64,000 nt of DNA. Origin: Solea solea (lineage: Eukaryota; Chordata; Actinopteri; Pleuronectiformes; Soleidae). How positions within the stretch are numbered: the first letter of the stretch is position 1; each line of letters begins with the position of its first letter. Below are positions 11,494-25,396 of the stretch, in pieces. The position numbers were made by a program, and so were the translations under genes. The notes under the pieces are model-generated. The model was given only the letters and a program-made list of their open reading frames with translations, made no database searches and was not told the origin of the DNA. Where the stretch lies: assembly GCF_958295425.1 (NCBI RefSeq), contig NC_081137.1, forward strand, positions 12,563,254-12,627,253, in the 5' to 3' direction.

Positions 11494-11873
11494 CATGGAC
11501 AAGATGGTTGGTGTAGTGCTTAGTGCTCCTGACTTTGCAGCAAGAGGACTTGGGTTCGAGACCCAGTTGGAACAAGGATCTTTCTGAAGTTTTTCATGTT
11601 CTGCAGAGCTTTTCTCCGGGTTCTCCGGCTTCCTCCCACAGTCCAAAAACATGCAATGTGGGGATTAGGTAAATTGGACACTCTCAATTGACCATAGGAG
11701 TGAGAGTGAGAGTGAGAGTGAATGGTTGTTTGTCTCTATCTGTGTGTGGCCCTGCGATGGACTGGCGAACTGTCCAGAGTGAACCCCGCCTATCGCCCGA
11801 TATAGCTGAGATTGGCACAGCACCCCCCGTGACCCTCTGGCAGAGGATAAAGCGGTAGATGATGACTGACTGA
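11494..11873 (+). mobile_element. Complete tRNA-derived SINE with L2-like tail
   Basis: The head at about 11500-11560 has A box tggtgtagtgc and B box gggttcgagaccc. The body carries tttctccgggttctccgg, cctcccacagtccaaaaacatgc and gtaaattggacactc. The tail reads ggactggcgaactgtcc, gaaccccgcctatcgcc and aggataaagcggtagatgatg and ends in short GACT repeats. The tail resembles the 3' end of L2-type LINEs, which is how such SINEs are thought to borrow a reverse transcriptase. It is the best reference copy in the window for the array, for 43.9-44.2 kb and for several fragments. Confidence 0.8.
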
Positions 11874-13612
11874 CTATACTATGACGTTTTTGAGTGATTT
11901 TGGACGACATACTATACTATGACGTTTTTGACTGATTTTGGACGACATACTATACTATGACGTTTTGGACCGATTTTGGACGACATACAATACTATCACT
12001 TTTTGGACCGATTTTGGACGACATACTATACTATGACGTTTTTGAGTGATTTTTGATGACATACTATACTCTGACGTTTTTGACCAATTTTGGACGACAT
12101 ACTATAGTATGACTTTTTTGAGTGATTTTGGACGACATACTATACTATGACGTTTTTGACTGATTTTAGACGACATACTATATACTATGACGTTTTTGAG
12201 TGATTTTGGACGACATACTATACTATGACTTTTTTGACCGATTTTGGACGACATACTATAGTATGATTTGTTTGACTTATTGTGGACGACATACTATACT
12301 ATGACTTTTTGGACTGATTTTGAACGAAATACTATACTATGACTTTTTGGACTGATTTTGAACGATATACTATACTATGACGTTTTTGAGTGATTTTTGA
12401 TGACATACTATACTCTGACGTTTTTGACCAATTTTGGACGACATACTATACTATGACTTTTTGGACTGATTTTGAACGACATACTATAGTATGACTTTTT
12501 TGAGTGATTTTGGACGACATACTATACTATGACGTGTTTGACCGATTTTGGACGACATACTATACTATGACGTTTTTGACTGATTTTGGACGACATACTA
12601 TACTATGACGTTTTTGACTGATTTTGGACGACATACTATAGTATGACTTTTTTGAGTGATTTTGGACGACATACTATACTATGACGTTTTTGACTGATTT
12701 TAGACGACATACTATATACTATGACGTTTTTGAGTGATTTTGGACGACATACTATACTATGACTTTTTTGACCGATTTTGGACGACATACTATAGTATGA
12801 TTTGTTTGACTTATTGTGGACGACATACTATACTATGACTTTTTGGACTGATTTTGAACGAAATACTATACTATGACTTTTTGGACTGATTTTGAACGAT
12901 ATACTATACTATGACGTTTTTGAGTGATTTTTGATGACATACTATACTCTGACGTTTTTGACCAATTTTGGACGACATACTATACTATGACTTTTTGGAC
13001 TGATTTTGAACGACATACTATAGTATGACTTTTTTGAGTGATTTTGGACGACATACTATACTATGACGTGTTTGACCGATTTTGGACGACATACTATACT
13101 ATGACGTTTTTGACTGATTTTGGACGACATACTATACTATGACGTTTTTGACTGATTTTGGACGACATATTACGTTTTTGACAGATTTTGGACGACATAC
13201 TATACTATGATGTTTTTGACCGATTTTGGACGACATACTATACTATGACGTTTTTGACCGATTTTGGACGACATATATACTATGACGTTTTTGAGTGATT
13301 TTGGACGACATACTATACAATGACTTTTTTGACCGATTTTGGACGACATACTATACTATCACGTTTTTGAGTGATTTTGGACGACATACTATACTATGAC
13401 GTTTTTGAGTGATTTTGGACGACATACTATACTATGGCGTTTTTGAGTGATTTTGGACGACATATTATACCATGACGTTTTTGAGTGATTTTGGACGACA
13501 TATTATACTATGACTTACTAAACTGTGTCATTTTTGGCACATTTTGGACAACATACTCAACTATGACATTTTTGGCAGATTTTGGACGACATACTAAACA
13601 ATGACATTTTAC
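11873..13612. repeat. 38-bp minisatellite, about 45 units
   Basis: The basic unit is 38 bp: actatactatgacgttttt followed by gagtgattttggacgacat. Units differ at a few positions (agtgatt, actgatt, accgatt; actatagtat). The last 100 bp are degenerate (gacatttttggcagattttgg). No coding capacity. Units contain short palindromes such as tactatagta. See the separate entry for the higher-order duplication. Confidence 0.95.
12101..13168. repeat. 534-bp higher-order duplication inside the minisatellite
   Basis: The segment 12101-12634 is repeated essentially exactly at 12635-13168. The period equals 14 units of 38 bp plus 2 extra bases from a shared tatatactatg variant. Rare variants recur at 534-bp spacing, for example gatgacatactatactctg at 12399 and 12933. 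Similarity ends abruptly near 13169, where tattacgttttt begins. Confidence 0.85.
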
Positions 13613-14230
13613 TGTAAGACCCGAGTGGTATGGTGGCGTAGTGGTTAGTAGGTCTTGACTAACTATGTACACAAATGTCATAGTCTCTTTTAAAGGTTGA
13701 TTCGACAAAAATACCACTTTGTCTAAATACTACTCTAGGTTCAATCCACCCAAATGTTACTCCTTTACTAGCACAAGTCCTGCACCCGATGACATCGGCA
13801 GCAAGAACAGCAGGCATGCTCAAAATTTCGCCGTGGAATTTTCTAGGTTCTGATTCAAATCTTATTCCATGTTAAAGCAGTGCGAGTAGAGCTTTAATTG
13901 ACTCCCCTCCTTTTCTTTACTCTCTCTCACATGCTCTACCCCCTTGTGGACCAGGACAACACCACAGTTGTTGAACCAAACCTGCCACAAACTCGATGAT
14001 ACAAACATGTGACATATGAGAACAGGTACACTTGGCTGTTCTCCCAGTGTGGTGGAATTATTTACCAAGATGTAGTGTCTATCATTGTTGATTTGTTGCA
14101 GTCCCTACTCAAAATATCCAATAACGACTCTGTGCGCTGCAATTTGAAATTAGTTTTTACTTAAAAAAGGTTTTACATAAAGTTGTACAATTGAACCAAA
14201 ATAAGTTGCCATGTTACACTTTTCAGCTCT
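13613..14230. other. No gene seen; short SINE head fragment
   Basis: A truncated tRNA-like head (atggtggcgtagtggttag) lies at about 13632-13652. The rest shows no recognisable coding sequence. Confidence 0.45.
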
Positions 14231-14235
14231 ATGCT

Positions 14236-14437
14236 CTATGTGTGTGTGTGTGTGTATGTGTGAGTGAAAGTGTTAACCAGCATCTCTGTGTATTTGTGTG
14301 CTGCTGAGGATGTGGCGTCTCGTGTCCTGCTGCACATTGTCCGTCCAAATTGTCCAAAAACAGATGAGACTGGAGTGACTCATTTGTGTGTCTGTGTCCA
14401 CAGTGTTTTTTATATATCCATGTATATATATATACAC

Positions 14438-14494
<57 letters not shown>

Positions 14495-14500
14495 AATAAA
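14236..14500. repeat. (TG)n and (TA)n microsatellites
   Basis: A TG run lies at about 14239-14260 and a TATATA run at about 14445-14487, with short unique sequence between. Tyr-Ile-repeat open frames on both strands are artefacts of the TA tract. Confidence 0.9.
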
Positions 14501-16734
14501 CACTGACTTCATCATCATCATAAGTGTTTCCACAGACACATACTCACTCACACTTACACACAATGACCTGAAATAACCTCAGATCTTCAACATTTAAAAC
14601 CAGGAGACGGACATTTTTCTCTGGGTCTACGTCTGCACAGTGAGGGGTGTGGCTTAAGGAGTGTGGGTGGAGCTATAGTTTTACATTCATTGTTGACTAT
14701 ATATTTTTTGTATTATTATTATTATTAGTATTATTAGTATTAATATTAATTTGTATTCACCAGGTATCAGAAGTATTTGGGCAGTTGATACCTGTTCACA
14801 TTTAGAGTCTGAAAGTTTCCTACACAAATACAGTCCAGATTTAAAGGGATAGTTTGGGATAGTTTTTTCCTTCTGAAATGTACACTGTGTGCGACCGTCA
14901 CCGAAAACATGGTGCGGACAAAAGCAAAAAACTGTTTTTAGCCATTTAACTTAAAGGCTCAAGGTGTGAGAGTTAGTGCCATCTGGTGGTGAGACTGCAG
15001 ATTGTAATTCACTGAGGCTTTCCTCCAGTAATTTTTCAAAGGTATCCTGTTTTTCTCTGGAATAAATTGCCTTCACAAATTTAAACTCATTCTAGGTCTA
15101 CAAAACACAAACATTTTGTATTTAATTTTAAAGTGATATTAGAGTAATACAAACAAAGTTATGGGTAATATATTACATTTTCTGCTAGTGAACCCTCCTA
15201 TTTCTTGCACACTCCCAACAAAAGGCCCACATTATAAAATCAAAGCCTGCCAAAGTATCTGAAGCTCCGATGTGCTGTGATTTAAAATCATAGATTTTCT
15301 CTATGGGCTTCAGTGCAGGGAGTAAGCGGTTTACAAAGTGGCACAAACTCCGTCTTTACAGTGAGGTATAGTGACAAACATCTTCTTAACATATCACAGA
15401 CTTGAGCAGGCATAGATTTTATAAGATGAGCCATTTGTTAAATGGCCAATAAGCAGCTTATGTGTCAGAAGTCAACGCTCAAAGTAGCTTTGAAAAAACA
15501 AACACTGAACTATCACTTTAACACGGCTTCTCCTTCAAGTGGCGTCATCTTTTTCATTATTGCGATGCATAAATTCCTTGAAGATGATTTACAAAAACAA
15601 AAAAGTATTTGTTATCAGTATTTGTTATGTACAGCTTTTAAAACGCAAGCATGTTATACAGTTGTCTCCTATGTACAGCTAGAGTTATTTAGTTTGTCAT
15701 GGAATATACATATTTACTTATTTTCACAGTTTTCAATCTTTGCTCATATATTCATAGATTCTTCTATTTTTTTTACTTTTAATGTATGAATACAAATATT
15801 TTTCCTCATATCTTCACAGCACTGGGCAACAGCTCTCGCCCGTGCTGCCACTTGTTGATATCTAGTAAGATTGTTGTCTCATGAACGCGGTTTGTGTAGC
15901 AAATACTGTTCCGTTTCCAAACAATCTTGATTGTGGTACAGTGTTTTTTTTGTTTTTGCTAATTCACAGCGATCCCAAAGGGAAAAAAAAACACTGTTTG
16001 AGTTTCAAGTTTACAGTTTTCTGGTCTTCGTCTTTATCATAAATCATGATATTATTTCGTTTTCCTTCCCTGTCACTGGAGTCGATTCCCATGATTCAAA
16101 AAAAATTGTAAAAATAAAAACAGTCTGCCTCTGGTTTCCACAGACTTCAGGGGGAAGTTGTCGAGCCAAGTCCTGACCTTTCTGCTTCTCTGTCGGTGCT
16201 GTCTCGCCCCCCTGGAGGTGACCTGATGTTGTGTGTGTGACTCCTGTTCCTTTGTGGGTAGTTTGTGGTTGTTGTGATTGATGTGAAGAGTGTTTTTTTT
16301 CTTTGTCTATTGTTATTGGAATTAAGGCACTTGAGAGGTTTTTGGTTTTCACGGGAGCTCAGAGGAGACCAGGGCGAGGCCGGAGCTCTGACGGAGGGGA
16401 GGCCCGGCGTGAACGGCCTAGGAACAGTCGGGCATCAGCACCCGTCCGCTCTCCCCGACACTGCCCGTGATGGACAGACGGGCCTTGTTCCTCATGGCTT
16501 CAGTAAATGTGAGCTGGGGACAAAGAGACGAGGACAGGTTTGTGTTTGAAAAAGTGATATGTTGGCCGATTGGAGTTTTAAAAACATTTCAATTTACATT
16601 TTCCAGTCTTTTCTACTTGAAATTTTTATTTTTATTTTCAAGTGCTAAAACACAAACACTTAGTAGTTTTTAGTAGTTTTCATTCATTTTACTGCTACTG
16701 CAAATATCTAATACACTTGACTATATTTTATGGT
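14501..16734. other. No gene seen; old dispersed repeats
   Basis: Phrases such as gccatctggtggtgagactgc (about 14979) and a conserved-looking block at 15250-15560 look like dispersed fish repeats. A GC-richer segment at 16350-16545 holds a short frame starting MDRRALFL at 16467, followed by a donor-like gacaggtttg. It has no partner exon and matches no family I know, so it is not called as a gene. Confidence 0.4.
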
Positions 16735-16802
16735 ATACATACATATATATACATATATATACACATACATATATACATACATATATGTATATATATATAT
16801 AC
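16735..16802. repeat. TA/CA microsatellite at the left edge of Tc1
   Basis: Interrupted tatatacata repeats run directly up to the left terminal repeat of the Tc1 element. A similar TA tract lies at the right edge (about 18434-18466), as expected for an element that targets TA and landed in a TA-rich tract. Confidence 0.85.
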
Positions 16803-18434
<1,632 letters not shown>

Positions 18435-18476
18435 ATACATATACATATATATATATATATATATATGCTGACTCAC

Positions 18477-18667
18477 CCTGAAGAACTCTTTGGTGGAGTG
18501 CCGTAGGCGATGTCGGTCTGTTGGCCAGATCCTCGGCGCCCATACCCTCTTCGATAGGCGACACCATCCTCTCCACGATAAGCAAGGCAGCCAGGTTTGC
18601 CGTGTACGAGGAGATGATGATGAGCGTGAAGAACCAGACTCCGCCCACTATTCTGCCCGATAAAGAG
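18477..18667 (-). pseudogene. Orphan AMPA-type glutamate receptor exon, frameshifted
   Basis: On the minus strand an acceptor (ctgaag at 18668-18673) is followed by [38 protein letters not shown] and AEDLA, and the exon ends at a consensus donor GTGAGT. This is the exon of GRIA receptors that carries the third membrane segment with the SYTANLAA gating motif. VSPIE favours AMPA over kainate type. Against the family it lacks one Trp codon, has about 9 extra bases after VSPIE, a 1-base loss near 18535 and a loss of about 13 bases near 18500. Those changes turn the expected 199 bp into the observed 191 bp. Neither neighbouring exon of such a gene was found nearby. A pseudogene exon is most likely; assembly errors are the alternative. 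Confidence 0.85.
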
Positions 18668-18834
18668 CTTCAGGTGGAGGAAAAGGAGAAAGAGTAGAGT
18701 TTGGATGGAAGTAACGAGAGGAAGTAACGTAATAATAGAGGTAAAATCAGGGAAGAAAAGGGGGAGAGAAAAGAGAGAACAGTTATTATTGAAAATAGAA
18801 TGAGAGATTAGACAAATATACTTGACGGTAACTC
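18668..18834. other. Intron-like flank of the orphan exon
   Basis: Purine-rich on the plus strand, so pyrimidine-rich upstream of the acceptor on the minus strand. That is what a real intron 3' end looks like. Nothing else is recognised. Confidence 0.5.
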
Positions 18835-19345
18835 AATCAGTCAATCAAACTTTATTAATAAAGCACTTTTCATATAAGGCAATGCAACAAATCAGAGAAT
18901 AAAACAGTAATGGAGACGTGAGGAAAAGAAGAGGTGAAAACAAAACAATATAGGGCAGCTCCTTCAGTAACAGACTGAAACATCCTAAATGTCTGAAGGA
19001 GCGGTATCGCAGGTCGTTCCTTCCTGCAGCTGTTAGACTGTACAACAAACACTGCTCGCAGTAGACCACACATAAGCAGGCTCCTCATTCCTTCAGTCTA
19101 TATGCAATACTGTACACAATATACTATTTATGCTGGGCCATACTGTGTATATTCTGCTGTCTATAATGTACATTCAACATTCTATTTTTAACTAATTGTT
19201 TATAAGCGTTAATATCTTCTTATATTGTAATTTTATTTTTGGTAATGCATGTTTATTATCTTTATTTTTACCGTCTTGCTGCTGTAACAATGTAAATTTC
19301 CCCACTGCGGGACAAATAAAGGACTATCTATCTATATATAAAAAC
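18835..19345 (+). mobile_element. 3' fragment of a non-LTR retrotransposon
   Basis: The plus strand at 18985-19065 reads LKERYRRSFLPAAVRLYN, a phrase typical of the C-terminus of fish non-LTR reverse transcriptases. A non-coding tail follows with tgtaaatttccccactgcgg and gacaaataaaggactatcta, ending in TCTA repeats. The front (tcaatcaaactttatt) may be another small repeat. Severely 5'-truncated, as usual for LINE copies. Confidence 0.7.
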
Positions 19346-19479
19346 TTCTTGGTTTAAAGTCAGAATCCTGAGGAAAAATGTCAGATTAATTTCAGAAGTC
19401 TGACTATTTCTCAGAATTGCGATTAATTTTCTTTGTCTTTCTGTAACAAACACAAAACAACATAATTTCTATGTGAAGA
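19346..19479. other. No gene seen
   Basis: Short AT-rich spacer between two repeats. Confidence 0.4.
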
Positions 19480-19484
19480 GAAAC

Positions 19485-19705
19485 GTGTGTTTACATATGG
19501 AGCAGTGACGTCACATTAGCATGAGCAGCAGGTGTAATCCGTGATTACCTGTGATCGGATCAATCGGGTCGGATGTTAACAGCAGGTGTGAACAAAGCGT
19601 CAACAAAACATCTAAGAAATATGTGGATCATTTTTTAAGCAGCAGTTACAAAATGCTTGTACCCGCTGCTCCTCGTCCTCCTCGGTGTCTCCTCCTGCTC
19701 CTGCT
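19485..19705. repeat. Dispersed repeat family A, copy 3 (inverted)
   Basis: Reverse complement of the 5000-5215 and 6590-6775 copies: ggagcagtgacgtcacattagc, aacagcaggtgtgaac, tttttaagcagcagtta and ctgctcctcgtcctcctc appear in inverted order. Confidence 0.75.
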
Positions 19706-20690
19706 CCTGCTGGCTCCGCGTGAGTGAGTGGAAGGTCCGACTGGTAAACAGGAGGTGGGCGATACCAATTAGATTTATCGAGAGGGGAGGGCGCGGATCG
19801 CACTAAGCGATGTTTAATTTGTGTTTTGTTTGTGTTTTCTTCCTATTTGTGGTGGTGATTTGCACTTCAGGGCCACCGTAGAAAAATGTCTACGTGGAAC
19901 ACTCCATAACGAATAATCTATGTAATTCGAACATGGCAAAAACAACCGATAATGAATACAGTAAGATGAAAAGTATAATGAAATTTAATGTAATTAATGG
20001 TTATAATGATCAATTTAATGGTTTATTTAACTGACCGTGGCTATTAGTTTATATGTGTTGTTACAGGAATCATGTTGTTTTCTTGGACGCTTTTTGCTTG
20101 ATTTTCCATTCACTGATATACTGTATGCTAATAATCAAAGATGTTGTAAAATACATAATGTTGTTGTCACAGAAACAGGGATTTTATAAATTATTTTCCA
20201 AGAAAATAAAGTCAACATTAAGTACCTTTATGATTAAAAAAACAATTCCATTGAATATAAACCATGAATCAGATTTTTTGGCCTCATTGCTATGGTTTAA
20301 ATTTCAAAGTTCAAATTTGTAACTGTTTTTGGATAGGTGATTTACAAATAAAGCTAACTTATCATTATAATTACAATTTATGATTAATATAATATCATAA
20401 AATATTAAAATAAAGTCAGGCCAGAAAACCTGCAGACTCATGATCATGATATCAGTGTCAGTGTGATGTGCCTAATAAAGGGAGTCATTATTTAGACATA
20501 GTAGTATTTGTTTAGCTGGTCATAGTGAAAACACCGTGTTTTAAAGTTGTCCTGTTTCAACAACAGTTGATAAAAACTCAACTCTTGGCTTTTGAGTGTC
20601 AGGAGGCTTTCAGGAGCTCCCACGTTTGAATTAGCGAAAAAACAAGCGTTCATTTACAATTATAGTTTAAAAATTACCCTCATCTTGAAC
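19706..20690. other. AT-rich intergenic DNA, no gene seen
   Basis: No open frame with recognisable features and no repeat boundary that I could define. Confidence 0.45.
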
Positions 20691-20694
20691 TTTT

Positions 20695-21035
20695 TTAGAA
20701 ACTACTGAGTTCTGTTTTATAACGGAGGTCTACGGGTGGAACGAGCTCCACATCGACATCCGGACAGCGGAAAGCCTCCACATCTTCCGCCGCCGACTAA
20801 AAACACATTTCTTCCGACTCTACCTCGACTAAGACGATGACGACGATGACAAAAAAAAACAAAAAAAACCTATACATCGCACTTACGACTAGCACTTCAT
20901 AGTTTGGTTTACTTGAAGCTCTTACTTACTTCTAGCTCTTATTTGTACCCAAATGTTTAAATGCACTTATTGTAAGTCGCTTTGGATAAAAGCGTCTGCT
21001 AAATGACATTAAATGTAACATGTAATGTAATTTGG
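20695..21035 (+). mobile_element. 3' end of a second non-LTR retrotransposon
   Basis: The segment 20730-20832 encodes VWNELHIDIRTAESLHIF and then RRRLKTHFFRLYL before a stop, the typical last residues of a fish LINE reverse-transcriptase ORF. The 3' UTR ends in taagtcgctttggataaaag, cgtctgctaaatgac and short TAATG-type repeats. Strongly 5'-truncated. Confidence 0.75.
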
Positions 21036-21640
21036 TCACAGCACTCCCTGTGATTCTAGGTGATTTTAGGAAAAAACGAAGTCACATGAGAATGAAAACA
21101 ACAACACACAGGGTTAGACAACAACCATAGCGATGTTTAATGTAACAACTGTCTGTGTTGCTGGAAAATGAGTGTGTTGATTTTTGTGGTTGTTTTTAAT
21201 AGACCTCAGCTAGAGTGTGTGACATCATCGATGATCAAAACATCAAAACATGAATTTAACCCAATAAAGTCTCAAGTCCTGTGACCAATTTAATGTTTCA
21301 GTACAAATAGTTTGCTTAGCAGGTACTCGAATCAAAGATGCTTATGTCAGTTGCTATAATAATCTAATAAAATTATTGTTTGACGGAATAATACAAACAT
21401 TTAAAAAAAAAACCAGCAAAATACACTTTATTATTTATTATTCAAACTTTTAAATAAATAAAACAAAACAAATTTGAGGTAAAAAGGTACAGGCGTTTAT
21501 GAGTTCAAATGACATTAAAATGTTTGCATATTAAGACTGTAAAGACTGTATGGAACCACAAGATGGAGCCACATCCCCCAGTGACAACATTCCCTGAAGC
21601 TGACAAACACCACCAACGTATCCCCCACTATTGTGATCCT
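21036..21640. other. No gene seen
   Basis: AT-rich intergenic sequence without recognisable features. Confidence 0.4.
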
Positions 21641-21644
21641 TTGC

Positions 21645-22110
21645 CTCCAGTCATTGTGTTTTTCCACCGTTATGAATGTGTGTCAGTGGTAGAGAAGGTC
21701 GGCTTCCGACCGGAAGATCTGGATGTCCGATCCTCGTGCCTATATCTACACATCACTGTGAGTGGGTGTGACAAATGTGTGAGAAAGTGCACATGGGCAA
21801 GACGATCTTGCTGAAGCTCAAACAGACTGAGGAAGAAAGGTGATTTAACTGAGTTTGAACATGGCAGAAGAGTGAGGAAATAGTTCTGAATAGAGATTCA
21901 GTTCTCTTAGGGAAAATGCCTTGTTGATGCCAGAGGTCAGAGGAAAAGATGGATCGGATGTGACTTTTGTCACTTTAATTGTACCTATTAAAGTGGCTGT
22001 ACGTGTAGTTTGCCTGTATGAGTGTGAGTGACATGGGTGTGCATAGATGAAGCACTTTAAGTGGCCATCAAGACAAGTGCTATGTAAACACAGACAACTT
22101 ACCATTACAT
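21645..22110 (+). mobile_element. Old tRNA-derived SINE remnants
   Basis: At 21680-21740 a tRNA-like head (cagtggtagagaaggtcgg through gtccgatcctcg) is followed by gtgagtgggtgtgac. At 22045-22090 a tail-like phrase (agcactttaagtggccatc, caagtgctatgtaaacacag) resembles the end of fish SINEs of another family than the array at 9 kb. A related tail phrase occurs near 24970-24995. Boundaries are vague. Confidence 0.5.
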
Positions 22111-24780
22111 CGTTACACGTGTCATTCAACATTGACCATGTCAGACTGACTCTCTGTTGCCAACGGATGGAAGAAAACAGTTGATGTAAGGGATTACTGC
22201 GAGCCCACTGTAGATAAGGAGGGTGTTGAAAAGACAACCAGAATAGATAAACATTAGCTTTTCGCAATAGCATTTTTCGCTCCCTGTGTGTGGCTTTTCT
22301 CTGAGTTCTCCAGTTTCCTCCCACAAAAACACGCAGATTAAGAATTAAGTAGCAATTGGAACATGTCTATTTGTAAAGCAATATCCAATATTACTCAAAC
22401 ACTACATTTGGGTCCATTTTTGTTCACACCTAACAAGAAGAGGTTTAACTAAGGCATATTATTTTCTCAGTTCTAAATGGTGGTTGTAATCTACACATAA
22501 ATCATCCTCCATCTTCTTCTTCTTTCCGCACACATGATGATGCAGTCTTTGTGTGCGAGTAGTGTATGGAGGCAATGTTGCCTGGCAACACAGCCAAAGT
22601 GCCAGAGAGACAAAGTAAACCAATGTCTACATTATTGTCAACGTCACCTATGTCAAAGAGCACTGCTGCCATAATGGAGCAGGTAACACAGGCCTGTGAA
22701 GCAATGCTGGTAAACAGAGGTGCAGTTAGCTGGTGTATATACAGTATATGTATACTGGGTAAATCAGAGTTTTGTCCTGTGTGGTTTACCTTATTTTTGC
22801 CGCCTCCAGGTGTTAACTGCTGATCACTGACCACAGCTGCTCATTCTGGAAAACACCAAATACATTTTATATTGTATGTGTCAAATCACAACGTGAACAT
22901 ATAGAGTTCAATATAACAGTTCAGTATCTTTTTTTTCTTAATAGGAAGAAATCTCTGGATCCAGACTCAAGAGTGGGCGGGGCCATATGTCTTGGCCAGT
23001 AGGAGTGAAGAGAGAAAAAGAGATTGTTTGTGTTTTAAGTGTTTGCCATGTCATGATGAGATTTGCAGTTTTGGGGGGGGAAAAGTTATATATATTTTTA
23101 GAAAACTCATTACTAAACTAAATGAGTGAAATCAAAAGTACAAAGTTGGACTTGAAATGAAGTGGAGCGTATGCTTCCTACAGCCACACAACTCTCATTC
23201 ACAGAGTGAGCCTACATTTTGGGAGTAAAGTAAAGTAACAAGGATTAAAAGTAACATTCATCAGTTAGTTCATTCTAAAGTTGGACTCTCAAAACTGAGA
23301 TACATCTAGATTTTACATTTATATTTGTTCTGACTAAGTTTCAAAGCTGCACAACCCTCTGAAATTACACTATGATAAAAAACAATCTTCAGGGCATCGT
23401 GCATGAGCCAGTCTCTCGTTGCTACATTGAACTTTTATTTGTGTCCAAGTAAGATAAAGGACATGAGGCTGCCAAACGTGGAGATGCAGGGACTGTCATT
23501 GTAGTGGACACAGCAGCGGATATCCCGGTTTCAAGGACAGGAAGGCTTGCTCTTCCTCTACCAACCCGCTCAGACATTGACGTACACATATAAACAACAT
23601 ACAATGTGGCTGTTAATCGCGAAAAATCATCTATTGCTCCCGCTTTTTTTGTTTTTTTTTTCTCCTTCCACCCAGAGCAGTAATGGCATTAGCTCCTGTT
23701 CCTTGTACCGAATGTTCCAATGGCCTGAATCTCTCCGGGGAGTTCACCTATCTGCCTCTGGACAGAAACAAATAAACAAAGATGCCCAGAGTGAGATGAA
23801 ATTAAATGAGACTTCATATGAAAATACTCATTTCACCCTTTGAACTGAGCCCCTCTGGTTTTCTTATCAGTCCCTTGACAGATGCTTATTGCCCCACCAA
23901 ATTAGTCAATGTTCTCCCCTGTCCTCATTTCCTTCAGCTCTCTGCGAGCCAAGCTCTGTTTTTCATCTCGAAAGGTCAAAGGGGCCACTTCTCTGCCATT
24001 TCTGCCTCTCAAACAGCCCACTCACTAACACCGCTCTGCGTTGTGAGCTGTGGGTGTTTCACTGGTCACACCCTCATCAGCAGAGAGAATACTGGGATGA
24101 AGGTTCTGGAATATGGGGCAGTTCGGGAAACCTCCAAATTGTGGATTTGGGGAGGTGGTTCTTCTTCTTTCAGCATCTCCCTTTAGGGGTCGCCGCAGCG
24201 GAAATCTATTAATGTTAGAATATGCTGGAATTGTTGGCTGATGCAGAGGCAGAGGCAAAGTTGGCAACACTGGCCGCTTGCAACTATGTCAGCAGTGACT
24301 TTTCATGTAAACACATGTGATTAATCACACTTCCTCAAGCCCAGACACAGTAGCTTGCATGAGTAGGGACTCGTTTAATTCCAAGTTTAAACTCAGCATG
24401 ACAACAACAGTTATTAGCAGTAGATCTCAGCTATGCACACTGCCATCTACACAAATTTCGTTATATGATTCATTTGTTGTTGTAAAAATGCAGCTAGCTT
24501 TAGCTTCAAGCTATTTATCCCTAAATTCTGCCAGAACAGAAAGTGCTAGTATCCACCTCTGCCCTTGGAGCCAGAATATGAAGGCTATCTTCAGATTTTG
24601 CCTGCTTGGCGTTTGGCCTCACTAAACTGGCATTCCATATGTCTCTGGAGGTCTGTTCTGCAGGGACTTGCGAGAGTATAAACAAGGCTTTAGGTCTTGG
24701 GTGTCAATGGGTCTCAATTACAGAACTGAAAAACGACTAGGCCACATTTCAGAGCCAAACCAAACTTATAGATTAAATAA
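22111..24780. other. No gene assigned; repeat fragments
   Basis: Holds a short SINE body fragment at 22280-22335 (gtgtggcttttctctgagtt, tttcctcccac) and a dispersed-repeat phrase at 24170-24205 (ctttaggggtcgccgcagcgg). On the minus strand, 22502-22834 is open for 110 codons and has acceptor-like sequence, but I recognise no family, and it could be part of a decayed transposon. Confidence 0.4.
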
Positions 24781-24784
24781 CAAA

Positions 24785-25000
24785 ACAAAATCAGAGCTGT
24801 GAGTGTGAGAGTGGATGGTTGTTTGTCTCTATGTGCGCGCCCTGTGACGGACTGGCGATCAGTCCAGGGTGTAACAATAACTCAGTGGCAGATCTCCTGA
24901 CGGCTGTGTTGGCAGTGTGTGAATGAGTACGAAAGATGAGTGATAAAAAAAATAAGACTAGAAGACTACAGAAGCGGTATATAAATACAGACCATGAGTT
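24785..25000 (+). mobile_element. SINE tail fragment
   Basis: Contains gtgagagtggatggttgttt, gacggactggcgatcagtcc and agaagcggtatataaataca, matching the L2-like tail region of the SINE at 11494-11873 fused to a second tail type. The head is missing. Confidence 0.55.
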
Positions 25001-25362
25001 TTACCTGATTTTCTCTGCTGTCTTCCAGTAGAAGAGCACATACAGACCTGTAGTCACGTTTATCTTAGCCAATAATTTGCTGTACTCAATCATCTTTACT
25101 AGACGCATATAACTCCCCTCTGTGTCTTCAAAGTCCACATTAAGGCTGTTTATTTCTTTTACAGGACGAGCTAACTCGATACTATTGCGGTACGAATAAG
25201 TGTTTCAATGGAGGAGCAGGAAAGACATAACGTTATCATCTCATGGGCCGAATACAATTGTTTGACAGCCAGATGTGACCTTCAGTTTGATCCATGTTCT
25301 TTCGCTAATGTATCCGTCATTACCAAAGTTTCAGATACCTGCTTTAACCTGATTGTTCTGCT

Positions 25363-25396
<34 letters not shown>

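Noticed and set aside
8340..11560. tRNA genes suggested by A and B boxes
   Set aside because: No clean cloverleaf or acceptor stem, and all lie in SINE units with L2-like tails.
11873..13612. Regular short repeats resembling a CRISPR array
   Set aside because: There are no distinct spacers: the 38-bp unit itself is contiguous and variable, and the genome is a vertebrate's. It is a minisatellite.
14229..14576. Tyr-Ile- and Thr-His-rich open frames on both strands
   Set aside because: Direct translation of TA and TG microsatellites. The same applies to 16728-16922 and 56695-57054.
15442..15789. Plus-strand open frame of 115 codons
   Set aside because: AT-rich composition, no domain, and it lies in repeat-like sequence.
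16467..16545. Possible first exon with a signal-peptide-like start ([17 protein letters not shown]) and a donor-like end
   Set aside because: No downstream exon, no homologous family recalled and a weak donor (aggtttgt). Left unannotated as a gene.
22502..22834. Minus-strand open frame of 110 codons with an acceptor-like site
   Set aside because: No recognisable domain, no partner exon and no reliable start. A decayed mobile element is equally likely.
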